Assembly: GCF_036884655.1 (NCBI RefSeq)
Contig: NC_088356.1
Span: 12,072,001-12,136,000 of the forward strand
From: Musa acuminata AAA Group
Lineage: Eukaryota; Streptophyta; Magnoliopsida; Zingiberales; Musaceae
DNA length: 64,000 nt
Direction of reading: 5' to 3'
A program made the translations under genes and the position numbers. Position 1 is the stretch's first letter; each line of letters begins with the position of its first letter. The notes beneath the pieces were generated by a model. The model was given only the letters and a program-made list of their open reading frames with translations, was not told the DNA's origin and ran no database searches. This document shows, one piece after another, positions 47,221-60,754 of this stretch.

Positions 47221-48723
47221 TTGGGCCCATTTACATTCGGTCTGTTATCTTAGCATCAGGCCGACACGGCCCAGTTTACAACTGAGCCGCGTGAGTTTGA
47301 GTCGGGTCGTGTTTCGGGCTCGTTCGCTGCCCGCCCCCCTCTCCGATGGGGAGAAGCGAGAAGCTTATTTGAACCGTCGGATCTGGAATTAGCGACTCGG
47401 ATCATCGGGGAGACTCGACGCGGATGCCCTACGAAGCCCTCTCCGCCACCTCTTTCTCGTTCTTTTTATCTTCCGCAGCAGCTCCGCCTCGGCGTCCGTT
47501 ATCGCCGTCCCCTCCGCCTCTCTTGCTCTCCTCGGCTCCGATACCCTCGCGATCTTTCAAGATCTTAGGGTTTCTTCTCGACCGTGCGCTGATCCTTTCG
47601 CCGATCCAGCTTTCAAGGTATCTTTCTCTTGTTCAGGGTAAATGTATTCTTGTTGCCCGTGCTTCTTTTAGTTGTATTACGGCCGGATGGGCGTGTTCTT
47701 GATTGTTTCCAAATTTTGATCATGTTTTCGTGCTTTTGTTGTTGGTTCGTTTTGCCCGTTCGACGACTCATACTATCTTCATATTCTTTCTTTCTTTCTG
47801 AGGATCCCACTCTTAAACTCCCGAAAGGCCGACGTCGGGGAATTTGTCGTGCTCATACGACTGTGAGATCTTTATCGAAAGATAGTGGCGTAGTAAAACC
47901 CTGGAGATTCTTGATTGAGGCAGTGCTGCCTCTTTATCTCCGTGCGGCTCGGACGCTTCCGCTCACCAGCGGCCGCCGCCGTTGGGCTGCCATCGTCTTA
48001 TCAATCTACTTTCTTGGCACATCTGGTGTGGGAATCACGTCTGGCAGATGGGCTTTGGGCAAGAGGACTCTGATTTTGTTAAAAGATTAATGCAGTCGAA
48101 CAAGAAAAAGAAGGGCGAGTATTAAGGTTATATTTGGCCAGCTAGTTAGGCTCGAGGAATGGCGTACGCCACAGAAAGGTGCCTCCTCGAATTGTTAAAC
48201 CGTAGGGCAGACCTTTGCATAAGCTGTAAAATTGTTATCAGTTTGGTATAAACAAATATATGTTAAAGGAGTTCGATGTATCCAAACTATCGTACTGGTC
48301 CAGTGACTTACATTTAACTGGTTTCACCATGTGGTCCTCATTTCTTGAACCTTATATATTACTTGTTCACAAAGTGCACACCTTCTTCATGTCCCTATGA
48401 GGACCATCAGCCTCTTGCATTGTCACTTGTTGCTACACAGTGTCCGATTACATATTTTGTTTCTGGAAAATTCATAAACATCCATGAAATTTTTGTACCT
48501 GATTGCCCCCCGAATCTCCCCTCCTTATAGGCTATTTCTATCAAGCAGAAGGAGACTAAGGTTGCACTTTATGTATATCCTGGATCAGGACATCTATGTG
48601 ATGCAGAAAGATATTGGAGTACCAGTTTTGAAGATTTCAATCGTTTTATTAGCTTCACCTCAGTAGAATATGTATCTTTGCTTCCTTTCAGGACTCAACT
48701 GAGGTATATCGTCTACATAAAAA
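47221..48723 (+). promoter_or_regulatory. eIF2 gamma promoter, leader exon and leader intron
   Basis: Two site II boxes (TTGGGCCCAT at 47221 and GGCCCA at 47268) precede a CT-rich leader. A donor AAG|GTATCT at 47618 and an acceptor CCTTTCAG at 48684-48691 define a leader intron of about 1.07 kb. The second leader piece, 48692-48723, ends directly at the ATG. Leader introns are common in plant translation-factor genes. Transcription start was not located; an ATG at 47424 would open an upstream frame if it is included. Confidence 0.6.
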
Positions 48724-51700
48724 ATGTCTCGTAAAGGATTAATGGAGCAAGACTTGAGTAAACTTGATGTGACAAAACTTCACCCACTGTCGCCAGAAGT
48801 TATCTCACGTCAGGCTACCATTAACATTGGTAAGAACTATTGCTTGCACAGGAATTCATTAAGACTAGATGCACCTGATTTGCTTGTTGGCAGAACTTAT
48901 TCTTTGCAAAATTTTCTGTCCCTTATTTAACTGTATTTTCTTTTGTTTTAAGTTCACTGGAAAGTCAACTATATTTATATTTCTTAAAAATAGCTTGTTT
49001 CTGTTAGCATTATTGTGAAACTTCCAAAGTACTCTAATCCTGTTCTAACCAATATTCCTTCGAGTGGATTCTGGATTGTAGACATTGTCATACTTAGTTA
49101 AATTAGTGGTACTTGTTAACTAACAATGAGTTCAATAATATAATGCTTTCCATGGATTGTGGAACCGCCAAAATTGTTAATTATTTGAGATAAAGGTTAT
49201 AGGTTTGTGGAAACATCATTCAGTTCCAAGATTATTTCCCAACTGAAAAACATAATAAGAAGAAATTAATTAATGTTGTCGTGGGCAATTCAATTTTTAT
49301 TTAGTTTTATAAAAAATATTCTATAAATGTTTTTCTTATGCTTTGCCCTTTAGATAATAAGGAGAAACATATCATTGATGGATTTTTCAAACCTCAAAGC
49401 CTCAAACCAGGAACTGAGAGTTGTTTGCTTTTCAACTTCTCAAACTGGACCAATCAATAATAAAACGTGAACAAATTTTAAACAGACACACCCATTTTGT
49501 TTGGTTTTGTTTCTCGGTTTGAACTCTTCATTTCCACACCCCTGCTAACCATGTGTGCATCATGGAATAAGTTTCTTCTGTTCATCTTAGTGGGTCAAGG
49601 TGTTCCTGTGGTTTGGAGAGTTCACAAGCTTCTTCATCGTATTGAAGTGTGGTAACTCTTTTTACCAGTTCTTTTCTTCTTGTATTCTTACTCTTGGTCT
49701 TTGATTTTCCTTGTAAATTTATTCCTCTTCTTCGTTAAGAGTATGCTACATATTCATATCTCATTTTACCCTCGTCCATTTGCATCCTTTTATCTGTTTT
49801 ATTTTTTGTGTTAAGTATAATGATCTATATTTAATTTTAGGTACCATTGGTCATGTGGCTCATGGAAAGTCAACTGTTGTAAAAGCAATATCCGGTGTAC
49901 AGGTACTACTGTTAGTCTTTTTAATTCGAACCAATTGATGTCTTTCCAAGATATTTACTTAAACGTCTACAGTTTTAAATCAGTTGTTGTTGCCCCAAGA
50001 TATTTATGTGAAGGTCTATGGTTTTTAATAATGTTGTGTGCATTTGCTTTAAACACTAGAGAAGTTCATCAAGTGATCACTTGGAAAATTTAACAATGAC
50101 TATATGGTCTACCAAGTTCTTTTTTGGTAATTAGATGATTTTATCATGTCTTATAAAATAATCATTGGTTTTGCGTGCTCTTAAGATTTTGAGAAGTTTG
50201 CTGCCTTTGATGATATCTCACATGATCCTATAAGGACAGGTTTTGGCTCTCTTGCTCCATTTCCACCGACCAAGATTGGTTGGGCATGGGCAACTAGAAT
50301 CTGAGTGTAGAAGGCCTTTATAACTTAAGGTGCATATATATGATATTTAGGAATAGGAAGGCAGTTTTGATCCAATTTGAAGGGGATAGAAGTTGAAAAC
50401 AAGCAAAAACTCATGAACATAGTGAAAATTATTGGTTAATAAAAAGCACTCTTACGACCACTCCTGTAGCTCATAATGTTTGTTGCTAGTTGGTTCGTCA
50501 GTATGGGTTTGCATTTTTATGACAATATGTATTTGCATTTAGTGTTTATTATTTTAAATGATAGTTGCATTAGATACATGCTGTCGTTAGAAGATGTGAA
50601 GCAATAGAAGTTGCATTAGATGGTACAGTAATTGGTATAGTATCTGGCAAGCTTTTCTCCATCCAAAATCTGTACAATGATTGACTTGCTTTGTATTGGC
50701 AGACTGTTCGCTTCAAGAATGAGTTGGAGCGCAATATCACCATCAAGCTGGGATATGCCAATGCAAAAATATATAAATGTGAAGATGATAGATGCCCACG
50801 ACCTATGTGTTACAAGTATGGTTCCTTGATAAAAAAATCCCTTGTTTGCTTTGATATATCTTCAGCTGTTGATCTTTTATGCTTAAGCAGGGCTTATGGA
50901 AGTGGAAAAGAAGACAGTCCTCCATGTGATGTTCCAGGGTTTGAGAACACTAGGATGAAACTTCTAAGACATGTTTCTTTTGTGGATTGCCCGGTAAGGT
51001 GACTTACCTTGGAACTGTATATTTCTTTAATAGACTTCTAATTGGACTAGGATAAAATAATCTTTTATCTGACTATACATTTCAGTGGTGCTTTTGTATT
51101 GCATAGGCATGGTGATGGCCCAACATAGGAAAAGAAGAATAAAAGAAAGAAAACAATACTTATCTCCGTTACAGGATTTGGCTAATCCCATCAGGGTTTC
51201 CTCCAATTTGAGCAATATAAAAGACCTCAAGAGAAAGAGAGAAGAACGAGGATTACTACGAAACTACTGCTAAATTAATTTAAAAAATGAAATAATGTTG
51301 GGCTTACAGGCCTCTACAGCCACTTATAGATGACCTACCAAGGGGTTTGGGATACAAGTCCCTATATTTTTGGTAATCTTACCATCTTTATAATCCTATC
51401 TAAAGGATCTTCTAGAACTCTAAACTTTAATTTAAACAACTTTCATAATTTGCCATACCCTTATGAGGACTCTGAGACATCAAATAGACTCAATAAGATT
51501 TAGAGATTCCCTATAACATTGAGTAAAAAATACATCCGAAAAAAAATAAATATAAAATAAAATTTGTTATTAGGACTTAGTAAGGAATATCGGTTGGCCT
51601 CTCTTCTTCTAACTCCTTGGTTGCTCCACAATACTCTATTCAAGTTTGTCTGTTTGAACTCTCTGATCTTAACTGCCTGAGATAATACAGGACATACATA

Positions 51701-54700
51701 ACAGGTATTTTTTTCATTTGTTAATGGAGAGCATAATGTTGTTTACATCTTAAAACATAGGGACCAGTAAAGTCAAGATTACAGAAATGCAAGGCCTCAC
51801 TAGGCATGTCAAAATCTGAGTCTAAAAGGTGTAGGGGCTGTCAAAATCTTTCTTATGCTATTCAAATATTGCATGTACACCATGGTCCATCTGCTTGACT
51901 GTTGACAATTCTCACAAGGGGCAGGGTGTTAATTTCATTTTGCACTCTAGGAATATCTTGACCTTTATTCTGCACTCAAGCAGAGTACACATACCATCAC
52001 AAAGCACCTTCATGTCAATGGAATATTCACACCAATCCTTAAAAAAAGAACCAATCTGAGAAAGGAATATGCATACATACCATATATCTGAGTTTAGTTG
52101 GCACGTTAAGCTCAAAATGTTGTGGAAATCAGTGGTTTGTTCGTGTACGTGGACTGCAATGGAGGGCTGGGCAATTATGTAAAGTAGTTAAGTTCTGTCA
52201 AAAACCATATATTGTTTTATTTAGAGCCAATGCTGAATGAATGGGACATTTTTTGTTTTGAATAATTGAAGGAGAGTTGCAAGTACCACTCCCCTTTTCT
52301 ACACCTCATCTTGAATATACTTGAGTTATCTGTGCATTTAGAGGCTTTTGTGGAACATTAAAATAATTATGTGGTCTTTTTGTCTTCCTTTATTTTTAAT
52401 TTTTTAGCAACTTATGCCAATGCAATCATATTTGTCCAGGGTTCTGAGAGACTCGTACATTAATTGTGGAAAATTTGGAAGTTTTCCTTGGACTATATGA
52501 TATTTCATCATCCTTTTCTTTTTTGACCATCATCTTGCTTGAACTTTGTTTTTAAGTTTCTTCAATTTACCTTCTCATTTACTATCCCAAAACTTTTATT
52601 TTTCATAGGTCTTTCCAAGCATTTAATGCATGTTGTGTTAAATTTCTACAAGTGTTTTAGTTGTCCTGGTTTAGAATTTGAAATTGGTGTCCCCCAAAGC
52701 ATCAGACTGATGTTGTATGGTTCAGACTAGAAGCCTATTTCCAGAACATCAGATTGATGTTGTATGGTTCAGACTAGAAACCCATCAAAACCATCTTTTG
52801 TTTAGAATATATATTAATTTCGGTAGAGCTTCTACTGGAGCTTCTTCTAAAACCGATGAAAGATATCAACACTTATTGATTTAAAAAAAAGAGGGAAACA
52901 TTAATGTTGCTCCGTAGAAGTGAAATAACTATTGTGAAACCAGTCTAGCAGAGTTCTCATTTCTCACCCTCTCAATCTAGTTATATTGGATTGAGTCCTA
53001 ATGAAATCCAATCTTCATGCGCTAGTGCAAATATATTTCCATAATCCTAAAGCAATATGAGGTCACTGCAGTTGTGATTTTTAGAACTTCCAATTGATGT
53101 GACAGAGTTATTATATAGTGAAATAATCTTTAGAACTGTTCAGCTCTCATGGTCAGCATCCTGGTTAATGTTAGCGCCAATCTTCTGTGTGCTTCACACT
53201 CTGGTACAGAACTTGATTGGAAGTATTGCATATCTTGAAATACCTTTATATTAATATGCAAATTGATGCAATAGTTATGTTTAAATTTATTTAAAGGATT
53301 TGTTTTGTACCTCTACACTAATCACGTTCAACATGCAACAATAATAAAAAAAGGATTATACTTATTTTATGCAGAAACTAAATTAACTCTTTTTTATGTT
53401 ATTGCTCTGTTTTGTTTTTTAGGGCCATGATATTCTTATGGCTACTATGCTTAACGGTGCTGCAATTATGGATGGAGCCTTACTTCTTATAGCTGGAAAT
53501 GAGAGTTGCCCACAGCCTCAAACGTCTGAACATCTGGCTGCTGTTGAAATCATGCGTCTGCAACATATTATTATTTTACAAAATAAGATTGATCTAATCC
53601 AGGAAAGTGCTGCAATTAATCAACATGAAGCTATCCAGAAGTTTATTCAGGTCAATCTTCAGAAAAAAACCAGGAATTCTTTTTCCTCTCTGTTTGATAC
53701 CTAGATAAACCATGACATTGTTAGAACATGAATAAAATTGTCAGGGTACTATCGCTGATGGAGCTCCTGTGGTGCCAATATCTGCTCAATTGAAATATAA
53801 TATTGACGTTGTCTGCGAGTATCTTGTTAAGAAAATCCCTATTCCAGAGAGAAACTTTATTTCACCTCCAAACATGATTGTCATCCGTTCTTTTGATGTG
53901 AACAAGCCCGGCTCTGAGGTTGATGAGATAAAAGGTGGTGTTGCAGGTGGAAGCATCCTTAGGGTATGTAACTTGTCACCTATTGTCTTTGCAGAACTTA
54001 AGATATGCTTGTATCTCTTCCACAATCTCCTATGTCTCAGTATGCTGTACAATTGTATGATGGGTATTGTAACATTGCTTTATTATTGAGCTTCTTCAGC
54101 AAGTTATAAGCATGTTGCATATCTTGGGATTTACTATAATTTTACTGCAAGCCTTTTGTAAAACACTTTTTCTTTGCCTTTTTTGCTGTCATATATTGCT
54201 TTATTTTTTTTTCTTGGACTGAATGGGCTTAATACTCATTAACATGATGCACTTCGGTCACTTGTATTAAAAAGAAACTTGAAATTGATAATGTTTTATA
54301 CAGGGTGTTTTAAAGGTGAACCAGTTTATTGAAGTTCGTCCTGGTATCGTTGTTAAAGATGAGAGTGGGAATATAAAGTGCACCCCTATATACTCGAGGA
54401 TTGTTTCACTATATGCTGAACAAAATGAGCTTCAATTTGCCGTGCCCGGGGGGCTCATTGGTGTAGGCACTACAATGGATCCCACATTAACTCGTGCTGA
54501 TAGGCTGGTAGGTCAGGTTCTTGGTGAAGTTGGTTCGCTGCCTGATGTCTTTGTTGAGCTGGAGGTACGTTACATTTTGTTTCCATGTTCTGGTTCATTA
54601 TTATCTTTATACATTAATCATCCAAAAAAAAATGTTAGCAACTTAATAAAGGCATTTATCCAGTGATCGTTTCTGCCCAGTTCTACTTCCATACTTGATT

Positions 54701-56123
54701 TAGCGACACACTTAAAAGATGAATATAACTTATTCTGATATGCAGTTTTGCATGAGCTCTGTATAGTTCATAAATTTCACATATACCACACACACACACA
54801 TGGCACATTCTCACCTCTCCCTCACCCATCTTGAAGTATGATTTTGCACATCTTTGCTGTAACCCTTCTCTTTCCCTTTCTCTACTTTTACAACTTGATA
54901 TTTCCTTGCCTTTTATGATTTTCATGGTTTATCTTTCTTCCGCTCTCCTATGGAGTTCTTATGTGTGTATATTGCAAGACTCAAAGAAGAAACAATTGGA
55001 TTTTTTGACATCAGACCAATTTCACACCAACAAGAAGTTTGCCTTTGGTTAATTGGTGTGAGATCTTTAGCAAGGGGCTTGTTCCAAAATTAGATTTGCA
55101 AGATAACAAGGGTTTTCACCTTGTTGCTTTGAATTTTTAAAGTCTAATTTTGAAGATACTACAGAGAAGGGTCTAAATATACTGGAAATTATTACAACAA
55201 TGGTGTAAATAGTGGATAAATAGATGGGCATGTTGGAGAAAAATGATGAAGACTTAAGAGAGTCTATGATGTTTATGAATATTGAGAAAAAAATGGAAAT
55301 AGGTGAGTTTTTATTTGTGTTCTTATGAATGCAAAATATTTTGATAAACAGTTGTATAGTAGTTCATATCTAAGAGTGGATCATATTGTAGTTATTTGTT
55401 TCTCACTAGATATATGGATAGTATGGCATAATAGTTCATGTCTATGATGTTTATGAATATCGAATGGAAATAGGTGAGTTTTTATTTGTGTTCTTATGAA
55501 TGCAAAATATTTTGATAAACAGTTGTATAGTAGTTCATATCTAAGAGTGGATCATATTGTAGTTATTTGTTTCTCACTAGATATATGGATAGTATGGCAT
55601 AATAGATCATACATTTGGAACAAGTTTGACAATTTGTCATAGAGGGCCTTTCACAATTTGATGATGTTTCCCTTGGTAGAGCTACATGTCATAACAAGGC
55701 GCATGTAACTGAAACAGAGGATGAAGCATATGATCTACACTGGAAGAGAGATGTATTTGTATCTGCAATATGCTTTGTGCTGCATGCCTGAATTGCTGCC
55801 TTTTAACTTGGTTCCTACAGGTGAACTTTTTTCTCCTCCGGAGGCTTTTGGGTGTCAGGACAAAAGGGACAGAGAAACAAGGGAAGGTGTCAAAGCTGAC
55901 GAAGGGCGAAATCCTGATGCTCAACATAGGATCTATGTCCACGGGGGCTCGAGTCGTCGCTGTGAAGAATGATCTGGCGAAGCTGCAGCTTACTGCACCG
56001 GTGTGCACAAGCAAAGGGGAGAAGATTGCCCTGAGCCGGCGTGTTGAGAAGCACTGGCGTCTTATCGGCTGGGGCCAGATTCAGGCTGGCGGAACCCTGG
56101 AAGTCCCACCCTGCCCCATCTGA
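48724..56123 (+). CDS. EIF2G: Translation initiation factor eIF2 gamma subunit, 8 coding exons, 464 aa
   Basis: It is the GTPase core of eIF2, which brings initiator Met-tRNA to the 40S ribosome. Coding exons are 48724-48829, 49841-49902, 50703-50815, 50891-50993, 53423-53650, 53745-53963, 54304-54564 and 55821-56123, all with GT-AG borders and matching phases. The product is 464 residues, as in other plants. GTP motifs: GHVAHGKST at about 39-47, VDCPGH at about 125-130 and NKID at 182-185. The zinc ribbon uses C82, C87, C92 and C106. Domains II and III follow to the terminal VPPCPI. Introns are large (intron 4 is 2.4 kb). The ORF is intact and the gene looks functional. Confidence 0.96.
55262..55610 (+). 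repeat. Tandem duplication in eIF2 gamma intron 7
   Basis: About 175 bases beginning GTCTATGATGTTTATGAATAT (55262 and 55440) occur twice in a row. The core AATGGAAATAGGTGAG at 55292 and 55463 is offset by 171. The copies are nearly identical, so the event is recent. It is purely intronic. Confidence 0.88.
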
Positions 56124-56644
56124 GACAACGCAGTGTGTGGAGAGGCCATGTGGGAAGGCAGGGAACTTCTGGGGACTATTTATCTGAGATGGAGGAGAAA
56201 ACGTGTATCTTCTAGTGATGTTAAAACTCGAGACTTTCTTTTTTCAGTTCATCTGCTTGGGGCTTTTTGAGGTGAAGGTATGATGTTGGAAAATATGTGA
56301 CATTTATTCTAATAAGAATATTAGTTTTACATCTAAAACATTACTTGAGGGATGTTGAAGATTCTCGTCTTATAATATCAGATTCATTTTCTTCCATATT
56401 TAGTAAGTATATTTATTAGGATCAGAATTTATATGCATTGCTGACGGTTTGTATAAGGAAAAAATAGAATTTGGAAATATATATACATGATTTGCTTCAA
56501 AATATAATAATCGTTGTTGTTTCCTCGATGTTGTCGATCGGGAGTCAGCACGGCTCGGTCTTGATCCGAAAACGTGAAGTCGTCCGAGTAGCCCTCGTGG
56601 TGGTTTGACAAGGGTTTTGTTGCGATGAGGTGACTTTGAGGTGG
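56124..56644. other. eIF2 gamma 3' region, nothing else recognised
   Basis: Presumed 3' UTR and flank. No gene or repeat border seen before the LTR that begins near 56645. Confidence 0.5.
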
Positions 56645-57885
56645 TGTTGAATGACTTTGAGGTAGGACTAACTTCGATCATGGAAAGACAAATCAATTGA
56701 AATAGAAAAAAATCAGATGTTGGGTTGGATTGAAACATGTCAGAAGATTGGACGTCGGGCCGAAGAACTGGTCGACGTGTCGGAAGGGCTTCGTGTCATG
56801 AGTTTGGGCATCGGGTTAGAAGGATTGGACATTGCGCTAAGAAGATCGGATGTTGCGGGAGGTCAACATGCCGATGGTCGGGCAATACGTCGAAGGAAAG
56901 GACGATGCGTCGAAGGATTGGACAAAGCGCCAAATAAACCAATGATATATCGGACAACATAGGATTCATGTTTGTAATTGATTGTGTCTAGATCAAAGTA
57001 GTTTAAGTCTAATTGAGTTAGTTTCAGGTGTAACTATACTAACTCAGTTATGGGCCCATTAGGTATGATATGGGACTAATTTGGGCCCATTAGGAGGCTC
57101 ATTCAGTGACCCAAAAGTTGGGTCAATCGGTGGCATCGCCAGAACAGGTGGTGGAACCGCTTGTGAGCTGGAAAAGTACGATATGTACTTTTTTCCGAGG
57201 ACCCAATGGTGGTACTGCCTAAACACAGTCTCCCAAACTATGTCAGGCGGTGGTACCGCCCAGTGTCAATGCTGCAGGCGGTAGTACTACCCAACACAAG
57301 TTATGGTACCGTTGATAGCCTGAAAACTTGGGGATTTGAGTTTTGGTTCTAATTTTTAAAACCATTTGGGGTTTATAAATACCCCACTAATTCCTTCTTG
57401 GGTAAGCAAGAATAAGAGTAAAAAGGAGAAAGAATCTTTATGAAAAAAGGGTTATAATCTTTTTTAGTGTAGAGTCTCCTCTTCTAGTGTTTAGAGGTGT
57501 TTCTAAGGGAGGAGTGAGCTCTAAGTGCAAAAGAGAGAGGTGTAAAGGTTCTCATGAGCCTGTGAAAAAGAGAAAGAGTTGTAAGAGGGTAGTTGATCTT
57601 TACTCATTGAAAAAAGATCAGTAGTGAAAGTCGATGGCCTTGAGTGAAGAGGAATTAGAAGTGGACGTATAGATCGGGACGACCGAACCACTATAAATCT
57701 GGTTTGTATTTACTTTATGCTTTTCATTCATCTTGCAAACTGATTTATTTGCTCACTACTCTTACGAATGTTTTCAAGTTAAATATCTTTTCGATACAGG
57801 CTTTATCGAATGAGTTTTCTAAATCGACATAATTTTACAAAAGCATTAATTCACCTCTCTTTTTAGTGTCGATACAGTTCTAACA
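56645..57885 (+). repeat. 5' LTR of the SIRE-like element
   Basis: The right edge TTCTAACA at 57885 is fixed by the primer site. The left edge near TGTTGAAT at 56645 is approximate, because the first part seems deleted relative to other copies. U3 has tandem GAAGATTGGAC-like units (56739-56935) and a row of GGCGGTGGTACCGCC-type palindromes (57115-57310). Segments of it match 60833-62168 reversed and 38185-38461. Confidence 0.75.
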
Positions 57886-57887
57886 AT

Positions 57888-57899
57888 TGGTATCAGAGC
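57888..57899 (+). other. Primer-binding site of the SIRE-like element
   Basis: TGGTATCAGAGC follows the LTR end by two bases and is complementary to initiator methionine tRNA. Confidence 0.88.
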
Positions 57900-57939
57900 T
57901 AAGTTTTTCTCGATTGGTTTAACACCCAAGAGAGATTAA

Positions 57940-59500
57940 ATAGCTTTTGCTAGCAATCTAGAGGGATACTCTATCACTCATCCTTCTATGTTCAATGGGA
58001 CGAACTACACATATTGGAAAACAAGAATGTGAGTTTTCTTGCTTTCTATGGATTTCAATTTATGGAATGTCATTGAACTTGATTTTCAAATACTCTCTAA
58101 ACGTATGAATGAATGAAATGATTTTAAGAAAAAAATTATTTTCGTTAAATACTAAAGCTTGAACGCTTTGTTTTGTGCTTTGGACCAAAATGAGTTTAAT
58201 CGTATTTTGACTTGTGAAACTGCTCATGATATTTGACACACACTTGAAATTACTCATGAATGCACAAGTAGAGTAAAAGAATCTAAGATAAATATCTTGA
58301 TGCATAGTTTTGAATTATTTCGAATGAAACCATTTGTGATATGTACACTCGTTTTACGAATGTCGTCAATGGTTTGAAAGCTCTTGGTAAATGTTTTACG
58401 AATCTTAAACTTGTTAATAAAATTTTATGATCTCTTCCTAAAAATTGAGACCCAAAAGTAACTGCTATTCAAAAAGCAAAGGACTTGAACTATTTTCCTC
58501 TTGAAGAACTTATAAGGTCATTAATGACCTATGAAATGACTTATATGACACATGACGAACATGAGAACAATCTTTCAAAGAATAAGAAGGATATGTCATT
58601 TATAATAAAAGAATATCACTCGAGCGAAAGCTCAAGTAATGATGATGACTTTGAACTCCTAATAAAAAAATTTAAAAAATTCATAAGACAAGAATCTAAA
58701 AATAAAAATGAACTTAAAAAGGACACAATAACTTGCTATGAATGCAAAAGGTCAGGGCACCTCAAAAGCAAATGCCCTCAATTGAAAAAGAAGAAGCTGC
58801 TAAAGAAGAAGAAAGCACTCAAGGTAACTTAGGATAAATCGAGTGCATCCGAAGATGAGGAGCAAACCAATGAAGGTGGGGTGACGAACTACGCTTTGGT
58901 GGCTTTTGACGACGAGGTATATGACTCACCCGAAACCCCTTTACCTTACAATGAATTACTTAATACATTTCATGAGTTTTTTTTATTATTTTAAATTAGT
59001 TACTAAGAAATATAAAATGCTAAAAAAGGATAATGCTTCTCTCTCTAGTAAATTTAAAAAATTAAAAAATGTGCATGATAATTGCATGTTAACCTCTTGT
59101 ACTCAATGTGAAGAGTTAAACTTAGTCAAAAAAGAAAATTTTGCTATTACAATAAATATTAGAAAAAAATTAAAATTGATAGCAAATCATTCGATATGAT
59201 TCTTGCTAATAAATGTCATGTAGAAAGGAGGGAATCGGCTTTGTGAGTAGCAACACTCAATAAAAACCAATTACTTTTGTTAAAGGACCAACTTTACATG
59301 TTCCCCTAAGATTAAGTGTAATTTTTGTGATAAACATTTTGCGTGTAAAGGTTCATTTAAAAGATATGGCTCACATAAATTAGTTTGAGTTCCTAAAGGA
59401 ACCATAAATGATTTTATGCCAAAAGACAAGATAGGTAGATCTAATCATGAGGAACTCAAAGTCAAATGGGTACCTAAAGCAAACCCACATTTCTTGTAGA
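57940..59500 (+). pseudogene. SIRE-like gag remnant
   Basis: Translation with stops ignored gives copia gag words (MFNGTNYTYWKTRM, FLLSMDFNLWNVIE, then ICDMYTRFTNVVNGLKALGK). The longest open part, 58485-58832, holds the knuckle CYECKRSGHLKSKC followed by a lysine-rich tail. A second region at 59280-59495 reads like the GPTLHVP...KWVPKANPHFL linker that normally precedes the protease. Several stops and shifts break it, and the pol region that should follow is absent. Confidence 0.8.
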
Positions 59501-60219
59501 AATATATATAATCGAAAGCTAGGAGCAAAAATGATATTTTGATAATATGATCGGAGATCCAACACACTTCATAAAGCTCATTAGCCGAAACAATAATAAC
59601 ATTGACATTGGAATTATTTGATTCAAGATGTTTTATTTTTTGTGTTATACTATTGATCTTTGTCACGATGAAACTTGTTTTTTGATTTTAAACGATGATG
59701 CATGGATTTAGTATAGAAAATAAGGGCATGCTTATATGAAATCAATCACATAAAAATAAAAAAAAGAAATATATTTTTCTTGAAAATTTCTCTATCCTAT
59801 TGAGTTTTCAATAAGAGATTAATGAATCTATTTATGTTATTTTTTATGAATCTCTTGAACTATGAAAGTGATTTTGATGATTTAAATTTGAATGAGTTTT
59901 ATCAAAATCATGATCTTGATGACTTGAGATTTATTATGCATGAATCAAGATATTCTCGTATGATTCTTCCTTTTTACTAAAGATGAGACTTATCAAAATG
60001 AGTCATGATATTTGGATACTCACAACTTGATATTTGTTTATTTCATATGACTCCTCTGTGTTTATAATATCTATACCCCATCATCAAATTGATCACTTTT
60101 GATATAAATTTATTTTTTTATTAATATTTATCAAGATTTGAAAATTGATGTAAAGGGAAAAGAATTATAATGTTATATTATTCCTTTCTTTTTGACAATA
60201 ACAAAGGGGGAGAAAGAAT

Positions 60220-60515
60220 TGCTAGCTTTCACATTTTAAAGAAAAGAGAAACTTGCACATCTCAAGAGAAGCAAAAGTACTAGCTTGCACATCTCAAAAG
60301 AGAAGCAAAAAGTACTAGCTTTTATATCTCAAGAAGCAATAATTTTGCTAACTTGCACATCTCAAAAAAGAAGCAAAAAGTGCTAGCTTGCACACATCAA
60401 GAAGCAAAAATTTTGCTAACTTGCATATATCAAAAACTTACTAGCTTGCATGTTCTAAGGTGAAATAAAACTTGCTAACTTACTAGCTTACATGTTTCAA
60501 AAATATGCTAGTTAC
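60220..60515 (+). repeat. Degenerate tandem repeats in the 3' non-coding part of the SIRE-like element
   Basis: About eight units of 30-40 bases, each built from CTAGCTTGCACATCTCAAG and AGAAGCAAAAAGT, follow a GGGGGAGAAAG purine run. Spacing is uneven. It is not a CRISPR array: the units are contiguous and this is plant DNA. Confidence 0.75.
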
Positions 60516-60754
60516 ACTTTTCTTTTTGTTGATGAAAAATGAGAAGTTATGATGATGATTTGAATCATGCATGGTATGATGTACTCTGATGTTTCGAAGT
60601 TATGATGGTTTAAAATTATGTATGCAATGATTCGATATTATGATGCATGCAATGATAAAATACTCATGATTTTTTGTATTCAAAGTTTATTTCAATATGG
60701 CACAGAGATAGAGAGAGTTTAGTTTAAACTCTATCATCAATTGGTTGTCATTAT

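Noticed and set aside
47424..47702. 92-codon frame before eIF2 gamma as a separate protein
   Set aside because: It is leader sequence running past a good splice donor into an intron; kept only as a possible upstream ORF.
60220..60515. CRISPR-like repeats
   Set aside because: Units are contiguous, imperfect, without spacers, and lie in the 3' region of a plant retrotransposon.
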